Assembly: GCA_004321745.1 (NCBI GenBank)
Contig: SGYO01000015.1
Coordinates: forward strand, 1 to 42,693
Origin: a bacterium
Lineage (GTDB): Bacteria > Fidelibacterota > Marinisomatia > Marinisomatales > UBA1611
Length of the DNA: 42,693 bases
Direction of reading: 5' to 3'
Under the pieces are notes generated by a model that was given only the letters and a program-made list of their open reading frames with translations, ran no database searches and was not told the origin of the DNA. The translations under genes and the position numbers were made by a program. Below, in pieces: positions 16,774-24,984 of this stretch (position 1 is its first letter; each line of letters begins with the position of its first letter).

Positions 16774-18063
16774 TTATAACAAACTTTCAAAATCAATATT
16801 TTCTAAATGATTTTTTATTTTCAACAAAAATTTTGCTCCTCCAGCGCCGTCAATTAACCTATGATCAAAACCTAACGAGAGCATCATCATATTTCTTATT
16901 GCGATAATATCTTTATCATATTTTTCTATCACGATAGGCTTTTTTATGATCTTACCAGTGCCTAATATACCAACGTTTGGCTGATTAATTATAGGTGTAC
17001 CAATCAAAGCATCGAAAATCCCAAAATTTGATAAAGTAAACGTAGAACCTTGTAAGTCATCTAGACTAATAGTACCATTTCTAGTTTTTTCAACAATTTC
17101 ATTTAGCTCACGGCAAATTCCCAACAAGTTTTTTTCATCACATTTTAACATACAAGGCACCATAAGTCCTCCATCTATTGATACAGCTATACCAATATTA
17201 ATATAATCATGTTGAATTTGAGATTGACCATCAAAAGATGAATTAAACTCTGGCATTTCCATCAAAACTTTTACTGTACAGTATATGATGAATGGGGTAT
17301 ACGTAAGATAAAAACCCTCATCACCATAAAATGATTTTTCTCTCTTTTTTACAAAATTAACTATCCTGGTCATATCCACTTCGTTCATTATATGAACATG
17401 TGCAGACGTATCTAGACTATAACGCATATGCTCGGATATCTTCTTACGCATGTTATCAATTTCAATCATCTTTCCGCTTTGATTGACATAAAGATCTTTT
17501 TTAATATCAATTGAACTTTTTTTCTTTATCTTAGCTCCTGATGCGATGTGTTTTTCTAAATCTTTTTTTGTTATTCTCCCATTTTTACCTGTGCCACTAA
17601 TTTGTTCTAATTCTGCTAATGATATGCCTTGCTGATTTGCTAAATTTGTAACAGCTGGAGATAATGTAGCGCTTACATTGCTACTTGAAATTTTAATAGA
17701 ATTAATTTTTTCAGTCTGACTTGCAAAATCACTCAAATCCTCTTTTTCAACCTGTTCTTCTTTTTGATCATCTTTCATAGGCTCATCAGGTTCTTCGATA
17801 CTTTGTATATTGTCAGTTTCAGATTTACTTGTTTCAATCCTAGCAATCACTTCCCCGACATCGATAACATCATTTGGTTGCGCTAAAATCTCTATCACAA
17901 TTCCCCCATTCGGAGCAGGAATTTCAGAATCAACTTTATCAGTTCCAATTTCGAGTAAAGTTTCATCTGCTGCGATATGTTCTCCAACTTTTTTATACCA
18001 TTCTAAAATAGTGCCTTCAGTGATACTCTCTCCCATTTTTGGCATTACAACATCTATAACCAT
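16774..18063 (-). CDS. Dihydrolipoamide acyltransferase (E2) of a 2-oxoacid dehydrogenase complex
   Basis: This is the E2 core, which accepts the acyl group from E1 on a lipoyl arm and passes it to CoA. There is one lipoyl domain (residues 1-76) with the modified Lys43 in GTDKVDSE. An acidic Glu/Asp/Lys-rich linker of about 55 residues follows, then a peripheral-subunit-binding domain (about 133-172, SPAVTNLANQQGI to GRITKKDLEKHI). The catalytic domain has His401 and Asp405 in DHRLIDG. The length of 429 aa is normal for a one-lipoyl-domain E2. It starts 3 bases after the E1 stop. Residues in the fused E1 favour a branched-chain type complex; no E3 is encoded here. Confidence 0.93.
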   Translation of the reverse strand: MVIDVVMPKMGESITEGTILEWYKKVGEHIAADETLLEIGTDKVDSEIPAPNGGIVIEILAQPNDVIDVGEVIARIETSKSETDNIQSIEEPDEPMKDDQKEEQVEKEDLSDFASQTEKINSIKISSSNVSATLSPAVTNLANQQGISLAELEQISGTGKNGRITKKDLEKHIASGAKIKKKSSIDIKKDLYVNQSGKMIEIDNMRKKISEHMRYSLDTSAHVHIMNEVDMTRIVNFVKKREKSFYGDEGFYLTYTPFIIYCTVKVLMEMPEFNSSFDGQSQIQHDYINIGIAVSIDGGLMVPCMLKCDEKNLLGICRELNEIVEKTRNGTISLDDLQGSTFTLSNFGIFDALIGTPIINQPNVGILGTGKIIKKPIVIEKYDKDIIAIRNMMMLSLGFDHRLIDGAGGAKFLLKIKNHLENIDFESLL

Positions 18064-18066
18064 TTT

Positions 18067-20070
18067 TTAATACTCCAATAATTCCTTAATTGCATTTGAA
18101 ATATCACTAACCTGCACCAAAACATCATCCTCTAAAAACCAATTATATGGTACTGGACAATCCTTAGATGCAACTCTTTTAATAGGTCCATCTAAATATT
18201 CAAAATATCTATCAGCAATTACAGAACACAATTCTGCACCTGGACCATTGGTTAAATTGTCTTCATATACAACTAATACTTTACCCGTTTTACTTATAGA
18301 TTCTTTTATTGTATCATAATCAATTGGATTAAGTGTCCTAATGTCAATAATCTCTATAATATGATCACTTTTACTAATTTGCTGTGCAGCTTCTATGCTT
18401 TTTTGAACCATAGCACCCCAACAAATTACAGTCAAGCTATCACCTCTAGTTACATAATTGGCCTTACCAAATGGTAGGACATAATTCTTCCCAGGCTCTT
18501 CTGTTGCTGCAAATGGTTGACGATATAAACCTTTATGCTCCATAAAAATAACAGGATCATTCATTCTGCATGCCATTTTTAATAGACCTTTTGCGTCTCT
18601 TGCATTTGAAGGATAAGCAATGTAAATACCTGGCATATGGATGAAATAACCATCAATAGATTGACTGTGACATAATGCTCCATGAATGTAGCCTCCGACT
18701 GGAACTCTAATAACTATCGATGAACTCCAAGTATTATTAGACCTATATCTCATAACTGAAACTTCATTTCTAATTTGCATCATTGCAGTCCATATATAAT
18801 CACCAAATTGAATTTCAACAACAGGCTTGTAACCTGTCACTGCTATACCTACAGCTGTGCCGATTATACTTGACTCAGCCAATTGAGAATTAAAGACTCG
18901 TTTTTTTCCAAACTTTTTTGATAAACCTTTAGTAGCTGTAAAAACACCTCCCTTAGGATCAGCAATATCTTGCCCGTATATAACCATCTTATCATTATAT
19001 TCCATTTCTTCATGTAGCGCATGATTAATTGCATCAACCATAACAATATTATTAGAAATCTTTGTTAGTTTTGGTTCAGATTTAACTTTTTCTTCGCTAT
19101 ATACATATTTAGTAGCGAATTCTTTTGGCGGATGACCTTGTTTATCTGCCCATTCAGTATCTTTTGAAATCTGTTCTTTTATTTTATTTTCAATTTTATT
19201 TGAATTTGTTTCAGTAAATATTTTTTTATCTAGACAAAATTTTTTAAACAAAATAATAGGATCTCTTTTTAAATCCTCCTCTAATGATTTTTCAGTTCTA
19301 TATTTCCTTTGATCATCCGAGCTGGAGTGAGGCATTAGTCTAACAACATTTGAAATAATAACTGAAGGCCCTTTACCTCTTCTAGCTCTTTCCACAGCTT
19401 GTTTAAAAGCTAAATGAGTTTCAAAGAAATCAGTCCCATCAACTTGATATTTAGATAGATTTTCATAACCACTGACTAAGGAAAATACTGATCCAGCAGT
19501 TTGTTCAGAGCGATGAGTGCTTATGGCATATTCGTTATCTTGAATATGAAAGATAACAGGAGCTTTTTCTCTTCCTGCCCAATTCAAAGCCTCATGAAAG
19601 TCTCCTTGACTAGTTGTTCCTTCCCCAGAAGAAACATAAACCACTTCTTTTGAGTTTTCCAACTTCCTAGATATTGCGCAACCAACTGCTTGTAAATATT
19701 GAGTACCTGTTGCGCTAGACTGAGATACTATCCTTAGATCCTTATTACCATAATGCATAGGCATTTGCCTTCCCCCAGAGCCAGGGTCATCAGCTCTGGC
19801 AAGAAATGACAATAAATGCTCTCTAGTAGTAATCCCTAAAGCTAAAGTAAACGCACCATCTCTGTAATAAGGATAAAACCAATCACTTCTACCTTTAAAT
19901 GTCAAAGCAGCAGCTAATTGTGAGGCCTCATGCCCAGAGCAACCCATATGAAAGAAACTTTTACCCTGTTTTAACAATATCAGCATCTTTAAATCCAATT
20001 CTCTGGCAGTAATCATCTTGGTAAATACTTCGGTAAGTTGTTTTTTTGTAAAACCGTTGAACCTAGCCAT
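18067..20070 (-). CDS. 2-oxoacid dehydrogenase E1, alpha and beta subunits fused (branched-chain type)
   Basis: This ThDP-dependent decarboxylase is fused into one chain. The alpha half (about 1-320) carries the ThDP/Mg motif GEGTTSQGDFHEALN...NEYAIS, with Glu where GDG is usual. The stretch PHSSSDDQRKYR resembles the phosphorylation loop of branched-chain E1 (HHSTSDD) more than that of pyruvate dehydrogenase. The beta half (about 345-667) has GQDIADPKGGVF, NSQLAESSI and the GGYIHGALCHSQ region. Alpha-beta fusions are known in Bacteroidota relatives. The frame is open to a TTG at 20088, but ATG at 20070 leaves only an 8-base overlap with lipB and is preferred. Substrate assignment (branched-chain rather than pyruvate) is inference. 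Confidence 0.92.
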   Translation of the reverse strand: MARFNGFTKKQLTEVFTKMITARELDLKMLILLKQGKSFFHMGCSGHEASQLAAALTFKGRSDWFYPYYRDGAFTLALGITTREHLLSFLARADDPGSGGRQMPMHYGNKDLRIVSQSSATGTQYLQAVGCAISRKLENSKEVVYVSSGEGTTSQGDFHEALNWAGREKAPVIFHIQDNEYAISTHRSEQTAGSVFSLVSGYENLSKYQVDGTDFFETHLAFKQAVERARRGKGPSVIISNVVRLMPHSSSDDQRKYRTEKSLEEDLKRDPIILFKKFCLDKKIFTETNSNKIENKIKEQISKDTEWADKQGHPPKEFATKYVYSEEKVKSEPKLTKISNNIVMVDAINHALHEEMEYNDKMVIYGQDIADPKGGVFTATKGLSKKFGKKRVFNSQLAESSIIGTAVGIAVTGYKPVVEIQFGDYIWTAMMQIRNEVSVMRYRSNNTWSSSIVIRVPVGGYIHGALCHSQSIDGYFIHMPGIYIAYPSNARDAKGLLKMACRMNDPVIFMEHKGLYRQPFAATEEPGKNYVLPFGKANYVTRGDSLTVICWGAMVQKSIEAAQQISKSDHIIEIIDIRTLNPIDYDTIKESISKTGKVLVVYEDNLTNGPGAELCSVIADRYFEYLDGPIKRVASKDCPVPYNWFLEDDVLVQVSDISNAIKELLEY

Positions 20071-20704
20071 TAACTTTTTTACTAGCAAAGTTTCTAGAGA
20101 AAAGATTTATAACCTTTGATTTTATTTCACACATTGAAGGTACTTCATTTCCCATGATATTTTCCATTGAAGTAATTCCATATTCTTCAATACCACAAGG
20201 GATGATAGATTTATAATATTCTAAATTTGGATTAACGTTTATTGAAAAACCATGCATTGTAACCCATTTACTTATTCGTACACCAAGGGCTGCTATTTTT
20301 TTGTCTTTAACCCAAACACCAGTTAAACCTTTTTTTCTAGAAGCTATAATACCATAATCGCCAAGAGTATCTATAATTAGCTGCTCTAACTTTCTCATAT
20401 ACCAAGTAATACTACGCTTGTAATGATTTAAATCTAATATTGGATATCCAACTAATTGGCCAGGACCGTGAAAAGTAATATTACCACCCCTATCTGTCTG
20501 AATAACTGATGCGTCATTGACAAAATATAGCAAGTGTTCTTTTGGAGCATTTTTGCCCAAAGTATATACTGGAGGGTGTTCTACAAGAAGAAGATGATCT
20601 TCAATCTCATTTAATATACGCTTAGTTTGAAGTTTTTTCTGTAATTCCCACGTCTCATTAAAATCAGATAAACCTAAATCTAAAATATTATGAGAGGGAC
20701 TCAT
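20063..20704 (-). CDS. lipB: Octanoyl-[acyl-carrier-protein]:protein octanoyltransferase
   Basis: LipB moves octanoate from ACP to the lipoyl-domain lysine, the step before LipA. The signature RGGNITFHGPGQLVGYPILDL is near residues 72-92, the catalytic Lys136 lies in KKIAALGV, and the acyl-accepting Cys170 in IPCGIEEYGITSM. The length of 213 aa is typical. It starts 3 bases after folE and its end overlaps the E1 start, so translation of the operon is probably coupled. Confidence 0.96.
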   Translation of the reverse strand: MSPSHNILDLGLSDFNETWELQKKLQTKRILNEIEDHLLLVEHPPVYTLGKNAPKEHLLYFVNDASVIQTDRGGNITFHGPGQLVGYPILDLNHYKRSITWYMRKLEQLIIDTLGDYGIIASRKKGLTGVWVKDKKIAALGVRISKWVTMHGFSINVNPNLEYYKSIIPCGIEEYGITSMENIMGNEVPSMCEIKSKVINLFSRNFASKKVNG

Positions 20705-20707
20705 TAT

Positions 20708-21274
20708 CTAGGTTCTATTTAAACCAATAATTGATAGAAATTCAGTCCTAGTTCTATCAGATTCTCTAAATTTTCCAAGCATTGATGATGTTGTGGTCCA
20801 ACTATTTTGTTTTTCAACACCTCGCATTTGCATGCACATATGTTGACCTTCCATGATAACAGCCACCCCTACTGGATCTAGTATATCTTTTACCGTTTCA
20901 GCTATTTGCCTTGTAAGCCTTTCTTGAACTTGCAACCTTCTAGAAAACATATCAATTATCCTAGGGATCTTAGAAAGTCCAACAACTTTGCCATTTGGTA
21001 AATAACCAACGTGCGCTCTTCCAAAAAACGGTATGAGATGGTGTTCACAAAGACTAAAAAACTCAACATCTCTTACAATAACCATATCCTTCGCATCTTC
21101 GTTAAATATTGCATTATTAATAATTTTTTCGAGATCCTGATTATAACCTTTAGCAAAAAACTGCCAAGCCTTTGAAACTCTTTTTGGAGTTCTCAATAAT
21201 CCTTCTCTAGATGGATCTTCACCAATCTCTTTTAAAAGTTGAGTAGTAAGTTTTTCTATGTTTTTATTTTCCAT
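20708..21274 (-). CDS. folE: GTP cyclohydrolase I
   Basis: This enzyme converts GTP to 7,8-dihydroneopterin triphosphate, the entry to folate and to queuosine precursors. Zinc ligands Cys76 and His79 ([10 protein letters not shown]) and Cys147 ([11 protein letters not shown]) are present, together with LSKIPRI and the [11 protein letters not shown] substrate loop. The length of 188 aa is standard. It lies 18 bases after the YhhQ-type transporter gene and two genes after the QueD-like gene, so its product probably feeds the PTPS-family enzyme of this operon. Confidence 0.97.
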   Translation of the reverse strand: MENKNIEKLTTQLLKEIGEDPSREGLLRTPKRVSKAWQFFAKGYNQDLEKIINNAIFNEDAKDMVIVRDVEFFSLCEHHLIPFFGRAHVGYLPNGKVVGLSKIPRIIDMFSRRLQVQERLTRQIAETVKDILDPVGVAVIMEGQHMCMQMRGVEKQNSWTTTSSMLGKFRESDRTRTEFLSIIGLNRT

Positions 21275-21292
21275 TTTAATTCTTTCTGTATA

Positions 21293-21967
21293 TCATTCTT
21301 TTGCGATGTCTATCTTTCCTTTAAGGAGGTATATGATACCATATATGATAGGGGTGTCAACTAGCGCCATTAACATTTTAAACGTCCAACCATCAATAAT
21401 TGCAGATATAATTTGATCACTATTCCATACGCCAACAAATAAAATACATATGACTAATATTGTGTCTAAAAGTTGAGATGCAACTGTTGAAGCATTATTT
21501 CTAAGCCATAAATGTTTACCATTTGTAAGTCTTTTCCAAAAATGAAAAATCCTTACATCTACAAATTGTGCAAATAAATATGCCGTCATCGATGCAGCTA
21601 TAATTCTCCAGGCGTTTCTAAAAACCGAGTTGTAAGTATCATCAGTTACTAGAGAGTCCGCAATTGCATTGAATTGACCACCTAACCACAAGAAAAGGAG
21701 AACGAACATAGATGCTACAAAACCAGCAAAAACCACTAGGTTTGCCTTTTTTTGCCCATATAATTCTGATATTAAGTCTGTTACCAAAAAAGTGAATGGA
21801 TATGGCAGTATACCTGCAGAAACAATAAAAACCTTGAACCCTAAATCTACAGTAACAAATTTATTTGCAATGAGATTACAAGTTACCAGTGAAGCTATAA
21901 AAACCCCAGCGAGAATCAAAAAAAGCTGATCTTTAAAATTATTCTTCGCCAGGTCCATAGTAATCAT
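21293..21967 (-). CDS. YhhQ-type queuosine precursor transporter
   Basis: This integral membrane protein of the vitamin-uptake/queuosine-precursor (VUT, YhhQ) family takes up 7-deazaguanine precursors in characterised members. It has about six hydrophobic helices. The family-typical stretch near residues 45-75, ILPYPFTFLVTDLISELYG, includes the conserved T-D-x-x-x-E-x-Y/F-G. The frame opens at ATG 21967, overlapping the QueD-like gene by 29 bases; a second ATG at 21958 is equally possible and I cannot decide. Placement between queD-like and folE fits a role in queuosine supply. Transport of the precursor is inferred from the family. Confidence 0.88.
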   Translation of the reverse strand: MITMDLAKNNFKDQLFLILAGVFIASLVTCNLIANKFVTVDLGFKVFIVSAGILPYPFTFLVTDLISELYGQKKANLVVFAGFVASMFVLLFLWLGGQFNAIADSLVTDDTYNSVFRNAWRIIAASMTAYLFAQFVDVRIFHFWKRLTNGKHLWLRNNASTVASQLLDTILVICILFVGVWNSDQIISAIIDGWTFKMLMALVDTPIIYGIIYLLKGKIDIAKE

Positions 21968-22355
21968 TAAATATTGAATGCGTCTCTACAAGTCTAATGC
22001 GATGTAGTTTACAATCTGTTATCTTATCAAAAATTTGATCCCATATCCATAATAATAAATTTTCTGAGGAAGGCTGTTTATCTTTGAACCATTCCACATC
22101 TTTTTCAATTTGAGAGTGGTCAAGCACATCTACAACCTTGCTTTTCACTATCTTATTTAAGGTTGGCAAATCAACTAACCATCCTGATCCAGGATCTATT
22201 GGCCCGGTGACAGAAACTTCCAACACATAATTATGTCCATGAGTATTATAATCTTTACCAAAGACTTCTAAGTTTTTTTCTTCACTCCACACGTCATTAC
22301 CATATTTATGGGAAGCACAGAAATGGTATCTTTTAGTAATAATGGGATAATTCAT
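21939..22355 (-). CDS. 6-pyruvoyl-tetrahydropterin synthase / QueD family protein, catalytic Cys replaced by Asp
   Basis: This T-fold enzyme (138 aa) belongs to the family that converts dihydroneopterin triphosphate to 6-carboxy- or 6-pyruvoyl-tetrahydropterin. Zinc ligands His16, His39 and His41 (CASHKY; THGHNY), the catalytic Asp89-His90 pair (VLDHSQ) and pterin-binding Glu124 are all present. In E. coli QueD the catalytic Cys27 stands four residues before HGH (CGRLHGH). Here that place is Asp35 (DYNTHGH). A Cys is present at residue 13, but in a different position. Loss of this Cys argues against standard QueD chemistry. Plasmodium-type PTPS-III enzymes also carry an acidic residue there and make 6-hydroxymethyl-dihydropterin. 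First gene of the operon that includes folE. Confidence 0.85.
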   Translation of the reverse strand: MNYPIITKRYHFCASHKYGNDVWSEEKNLEVFGKDYNTHGHNYVLEVSVTGPIDPGSGWLVDLPTLNKIVKSKVVDVLDHSQIEKDVEWFKDKQPSSENLLLWIWDQIFDKITDCKLHRIRLVETHSIFNDYYGPGEE

Positions 22356-22422
22356 ATTTTTTATTGTTTGTATTATGCAAATAATTGATATACAATTTAC
22401 ATTTTTTTAGACTAATAGAACA

Positions 22423-22453
22423 AACTCAAAAAATAGCTCGAAAAATTTGAGTT
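22423..22453 (-). terminator. Possible hairpin terminator, weak
   Basis: AACTCAAA (22423-22430) and TTTGAGTT (22446-22453) are perfect 8-bp inverted copies with a 15-nt loop, 39 bases after the stop of the receiver-like gene and before the QueD-like operon. On the minus strand only a short TTC/TATT tail follows. A second short dyad (TAGAAAA-GT-TTTTCTA) lies at about 22462-22477. The pair could end the upstream operon; the A+T-rich stems make this uncertain. Confidence 0.4.
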
Positions 22454-22491
22454 GGTAATTCTAGAAAAGTTTTTCTATCAATTAATTTTAC

Positions 22492-22839
22492 TTATAAAAG
22501 CTCTGAAATCACAGAAGGTAAATTCTTGATTAAACTTGATTTAGATAATATTAGATCGCACCCAGCAGATTTTAATTTCTTCAGGTCTTTAGCTTTTAAT
22601 TCTTTTAATGAGCCAATAATTTTAAGCTCATGCCTCTTTAACTCTGAAACTAAACCTACTGAAAAAAATACATCTTCATCTAAATCAATTATTGCTAGGA
22701 TAGATTCATTCGCAAAATCATCAGGGCTTGTATTTTCATCACAAAATTCGACATTCATCTCATAGTCAACGCATGCGCTAGAAACTTTTGACCCTAATTC
22801 AAAATCCTTAATAAATAATAAAATATTTTTCATAATCAT
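22492..22839 (-). CDS. Response-regulator receiver-like protein (degenerate), 115 aa
   Basis: The fold reads as an alternating beta/alpha receiver. Strand 1 is KNILLFIKD, strand 3 is LAIIDLD with Asp52 at the phospho-acceptor place, strand 4 is KIIGS with a Ser, and strand 5 is DLILSK with the conserved Lys. The usual pair of acidic residues after strand 1 is reduced to a single Asp12, so phosphorylation may be weak or lost. There is no output domain. The open frame extends to 22860, but ATG 22839 overlaps the stop of the DUF309 gene (ATGA), giving coupled translation, and is preferred. No kinase is nearby. The receiver assignment rests on secondary-structure pattern only. Confidence 0.65.
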   Translation of the reverse strand: MIMKNILLFIKDFELGSKVSSACVDYEMNVEFCDENTSPDDFANESILAIIDLDEDVFFSVGLVSELKRHELKIIGSLKELKAKDLKKLKSAGCDLILSKSSLIKNLPSVISELL

Positions 22840-23198
22840 AGTTTGGGAACAAGGTCCCAATTAAAATCGGCTGATGAAGTTAACCTTTGATAGGCATCAC
22901 TTACTTTATTTATTTCTTTTAATAATTTTTTTACGTCAATATCTCTTTGCAGTCCATCAAACTCTATAAATTTTTCTCTACATTTATTTAATAGACTCTT
23001 TGCTCCATTTAAATTATTATTTTCAAGATGCACAAAACTTACACTTAGCTGAATTAACCCCTGCACAAACCTTCGATCTTTCAAATAAAAATCTGACCAA
23101 AGCTCTTCCCATGATTCGTGTGCTTCAAAATATTCACCAGACTTAAAATAAGTTAAGCCCTCTTGAAAAAGGTTTTCAATTTTTTGTAAATCATTCAT
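22836..23198 (-). CDS. DUF309 domain-containing protein
   Basis: This small helical protein (120 aa) matches the DUF309 pattern: FKSGEYFEAHESWEELW near residues 17-33, then RRFVQGLIQLSVSFVHLENNNLNGAKSLL. The conserved His, Glu and Trp of the first motif and the GLIQL-His set are kept. The biochemical function of DUF309 is not established. It lies between the 325-aa helical protein (6-base gap) and the receiver-like gene (4-base overlap), so the three are surely cotranscribed and may act together. Confidence 0.88.
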   Translation of the reverse strand: MNDLQKIENLFQEGLTYFKSGEYFEAHESWEELWSDFYLKDRRFVQGLIQLSVSFVHLENNNLNGAKSLLNKCREKFIEFDGLQRDIDVKKLLKEINKVSDAYQRLTSSADFNWDLVPKL

Positions 23199-23204
23199 TT
23201 TTAT

Positions 23205-24182
23205 TTACTCATTTTTAAGCAGGCTATCAACATGGGATTTGATGTTTATACTGCAACCAATATTGTTTAAATATCTTAATGCATCTAGAGCATTTATTTT
23301 TTCAGAAATCATGTTATACGAATTTCCATTTAAAATAATTTTTTCGGCTACGCTTATAAAATCAATTTGCCTATTTTTTATCTGAGTATCTTTCATATTA
23401 TTTTCAGTAGCTATCGAAAAATTTTCATAAAGCCAAGATGAAATTTCTCTTCGATAACTTCTAAGGCGAACGTAATCTCCATCCCAAATTCTAGATACAG
23501 CAGCGTATTTTACTAATTTTTGAACGTCCTTCTCACCTGCAATATTTTCAATAAAATCTTTAGGTGCGCAATCTTTCCGACTGTTAGGTTTTGGTAAAGA
23601 ATTGCTTTTTATTTTATTTACTAGAAGACACGCATAGGTCCAAACATGGGATTTCTTCTGTTTAAAATTAAATGCTCGAAGCAGATGAAAAATCATCACA
23701 ATGTTTGAATCTATATTTTGTAGCCCTAGGTCTGCTATAGTATCAATAATTGATCTTGATCGATCTGATACATAATAAATACTAGGCATTAACTTATCCA
23801 CACTATTCCAATCGCAAGATTGTAGAGCATCCTCAAGTTCCCCTACAAAAACTGAAGATATAGAGCCTTCCTCTATTTCTTTTTTTTGAATTGCATCATT
23901 GTAATTAATAATTTTTCTTTCTTTGCAGAGATGCAAGCTATATAATAATAATGATTCTGATGGGTTCGTTTTATTATCTCCTATGATATTTTTAATACAA
24001 TTCATAGTAACTAATGGATGAACCATTTCATTATCTTTACCTTCTATCGAAGCTGCAATGTAAAGAAGATCATTTAAAAAATTTACGAGATTTTCTCCAC
24101 CTAATAATGCTTTTTCTAAAAAAGGTGAACATCTACTAAAGTCACCCTTTCTTAGGTGACTAATAAGAACGTTTTCTGCCAT
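23205..24182 (-). CDS. Hypothetical helical protein, 325 aa
   Basis: I do not recognise this protein. It appears all-helical and cytoplasmic, with no signal peptide or membrane helix. Notable stretches include MVHPLVTMNCIKNIIG (about 54-69), a middle part with VMIFHLLRAFNFKQKKSHVW, and a charged RLRSYRREISSWLYENF near 240-255. His residues recur in the first two. It starts 5 bases after the lipoprotein gene and ends 6 bases before DUF309, which ties it to that operon. Codon use matches its neighbours. It could be a TPR- or HEAT-like scaffold, but I cannot see a clear repeat. Confidence 0.75.
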   Translation of the reverse strand: MAENVLISHLRKGDFSRCSPFLEKALLGGENLVNFLNDLLYIAASIEGKDNEMVHPLVTMNCIKNIIGDNKTNPSESLLLYSLHLCKERKIINYNDAIQKKEIEEGSISSVFVGELEDALQSCDWNSVDKLMPSIYYVSDRSRSIIDTIADLGLQNIDSNIVMIFHLLRAFNFKQKKSHVWTYACLLVNKIKSNSLPKPNSRKDCAPKDFIENIAGEKDVQKLVKYAAVSRIWDGDYVRLRSYRREISSWLYENFSIATENNMKDTQIKNRQIDFISVAEKIILNGNSYNMISEKINALDALRYLNNIGCSINIKSHVDSLLKNE

Positions 24183-24187
24183 TAAAC

Positions 24188-24943
24188 TTATTTGAGATTT
24201 TTTTTGTATCTACCGAGATAATAGAATACTTGAATGGATAAGCCCGTTGCCCTAGAATATTCTGATGGGGAGCCAAAACCCTCACCAGGGTACATAGGAT
24301 CATAATCATTATACCTCCCATCATATGATGAGTCTAATCGAGTAGATGTTTTCCATTCTTTCCCAGTAACATTCCACTTTGAATCAAACACCTTAAATAA
24401 AGGCATAGAATTAAAATCATGAAAATATCCAATTTCATAACCAAATTTTTCTGAGATCTTCTTCCCTCTTAAAAACCCTACTCTCATACTGGATTTATTG
24501 TCAGGAGTTATACCTTCTGGAATTAACATAAAACGAGTGCCACTCCATGATATTCGACTAAAACTTTTCTTCTTCTTACTCATTTTTGAAAACAGCCCAC
24601 CAGATTTTTCTTTAAAGCGATAATATGTTATATCAAAGTTTCGATTTGGATTATAACTCCAGGCGAAATTCATGACATCCCAAGCATTTTCTCGCCTCAT
24701 TACTGTACGACTAAGATCAATACCAGTACCATAAATTGGTAAACCAATTCTATACCCTATTTCAGTATTTTGATCTAATCCCTTACGAAACCAAACTACT
24801 GGCAATACATTTTCAGCTGCTAATGCATAGCCCCATACTTGCTCATTTTTTTTCAAAGTCCCTGGATGGACAACAGGATGAGAAGAACATCCAATCAGAA
24901 AAAACAAAAAAGTTATACTGATAGTTAAAAATAATTTTCGCAT
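24188..24943 (-). CDS. Predicted outer-membrane lipoprotein, beta-rich, unknown function
   Basis: A classical lipoprotein signal is present: MRKLFLTISITFLFFLIGCSS, with lipobox LIGC at about residues 16-19. The mature part (about 230 aa) is rich in aromatic residues and alternating strands, with RFMLIPEGI, GYEIGYFHDF and a last strand LSIQVFYYLGRYKK. This suggests a beta-barrel-like or beta-sandwich outer-membrane protein. It is the first gene of the operon with the 325-aa protein, DUF309 and the receiver-like protein. The stretch DYDPMYPGEGFGSPSEY is Pro/Gly/Tyr-rich and may be a surface loop. No family is recognised. Confidence 0.75.
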   Translation of the reverse strand: MRKLFLTISITFLFFLIGCSSHPVVHPGTLKKNEQVWGYALAAENVLPVVWFRKGLDQNTEIGYRIGLPIYGTGIDLSRTVMRRENAWDVMNFAWSYNPNRNFDITYYRFKEKSGGLFSKMSKKKKSFSRISWSGTRFMLIPEGITPDNKSSMRVGFLRGKKISEKFGYEIGYFHDFNSMPLFKVFDSKWNVTGKEWKTSTRLDSSYDGRYNDYDPMYPGEGFGSPSEYSRATGLSIQVFYYLGRYKKNLK

Positions 24944-24984
24944 TACAATGATAATTACATTTATTAAAATGATTTTATCAGTGA

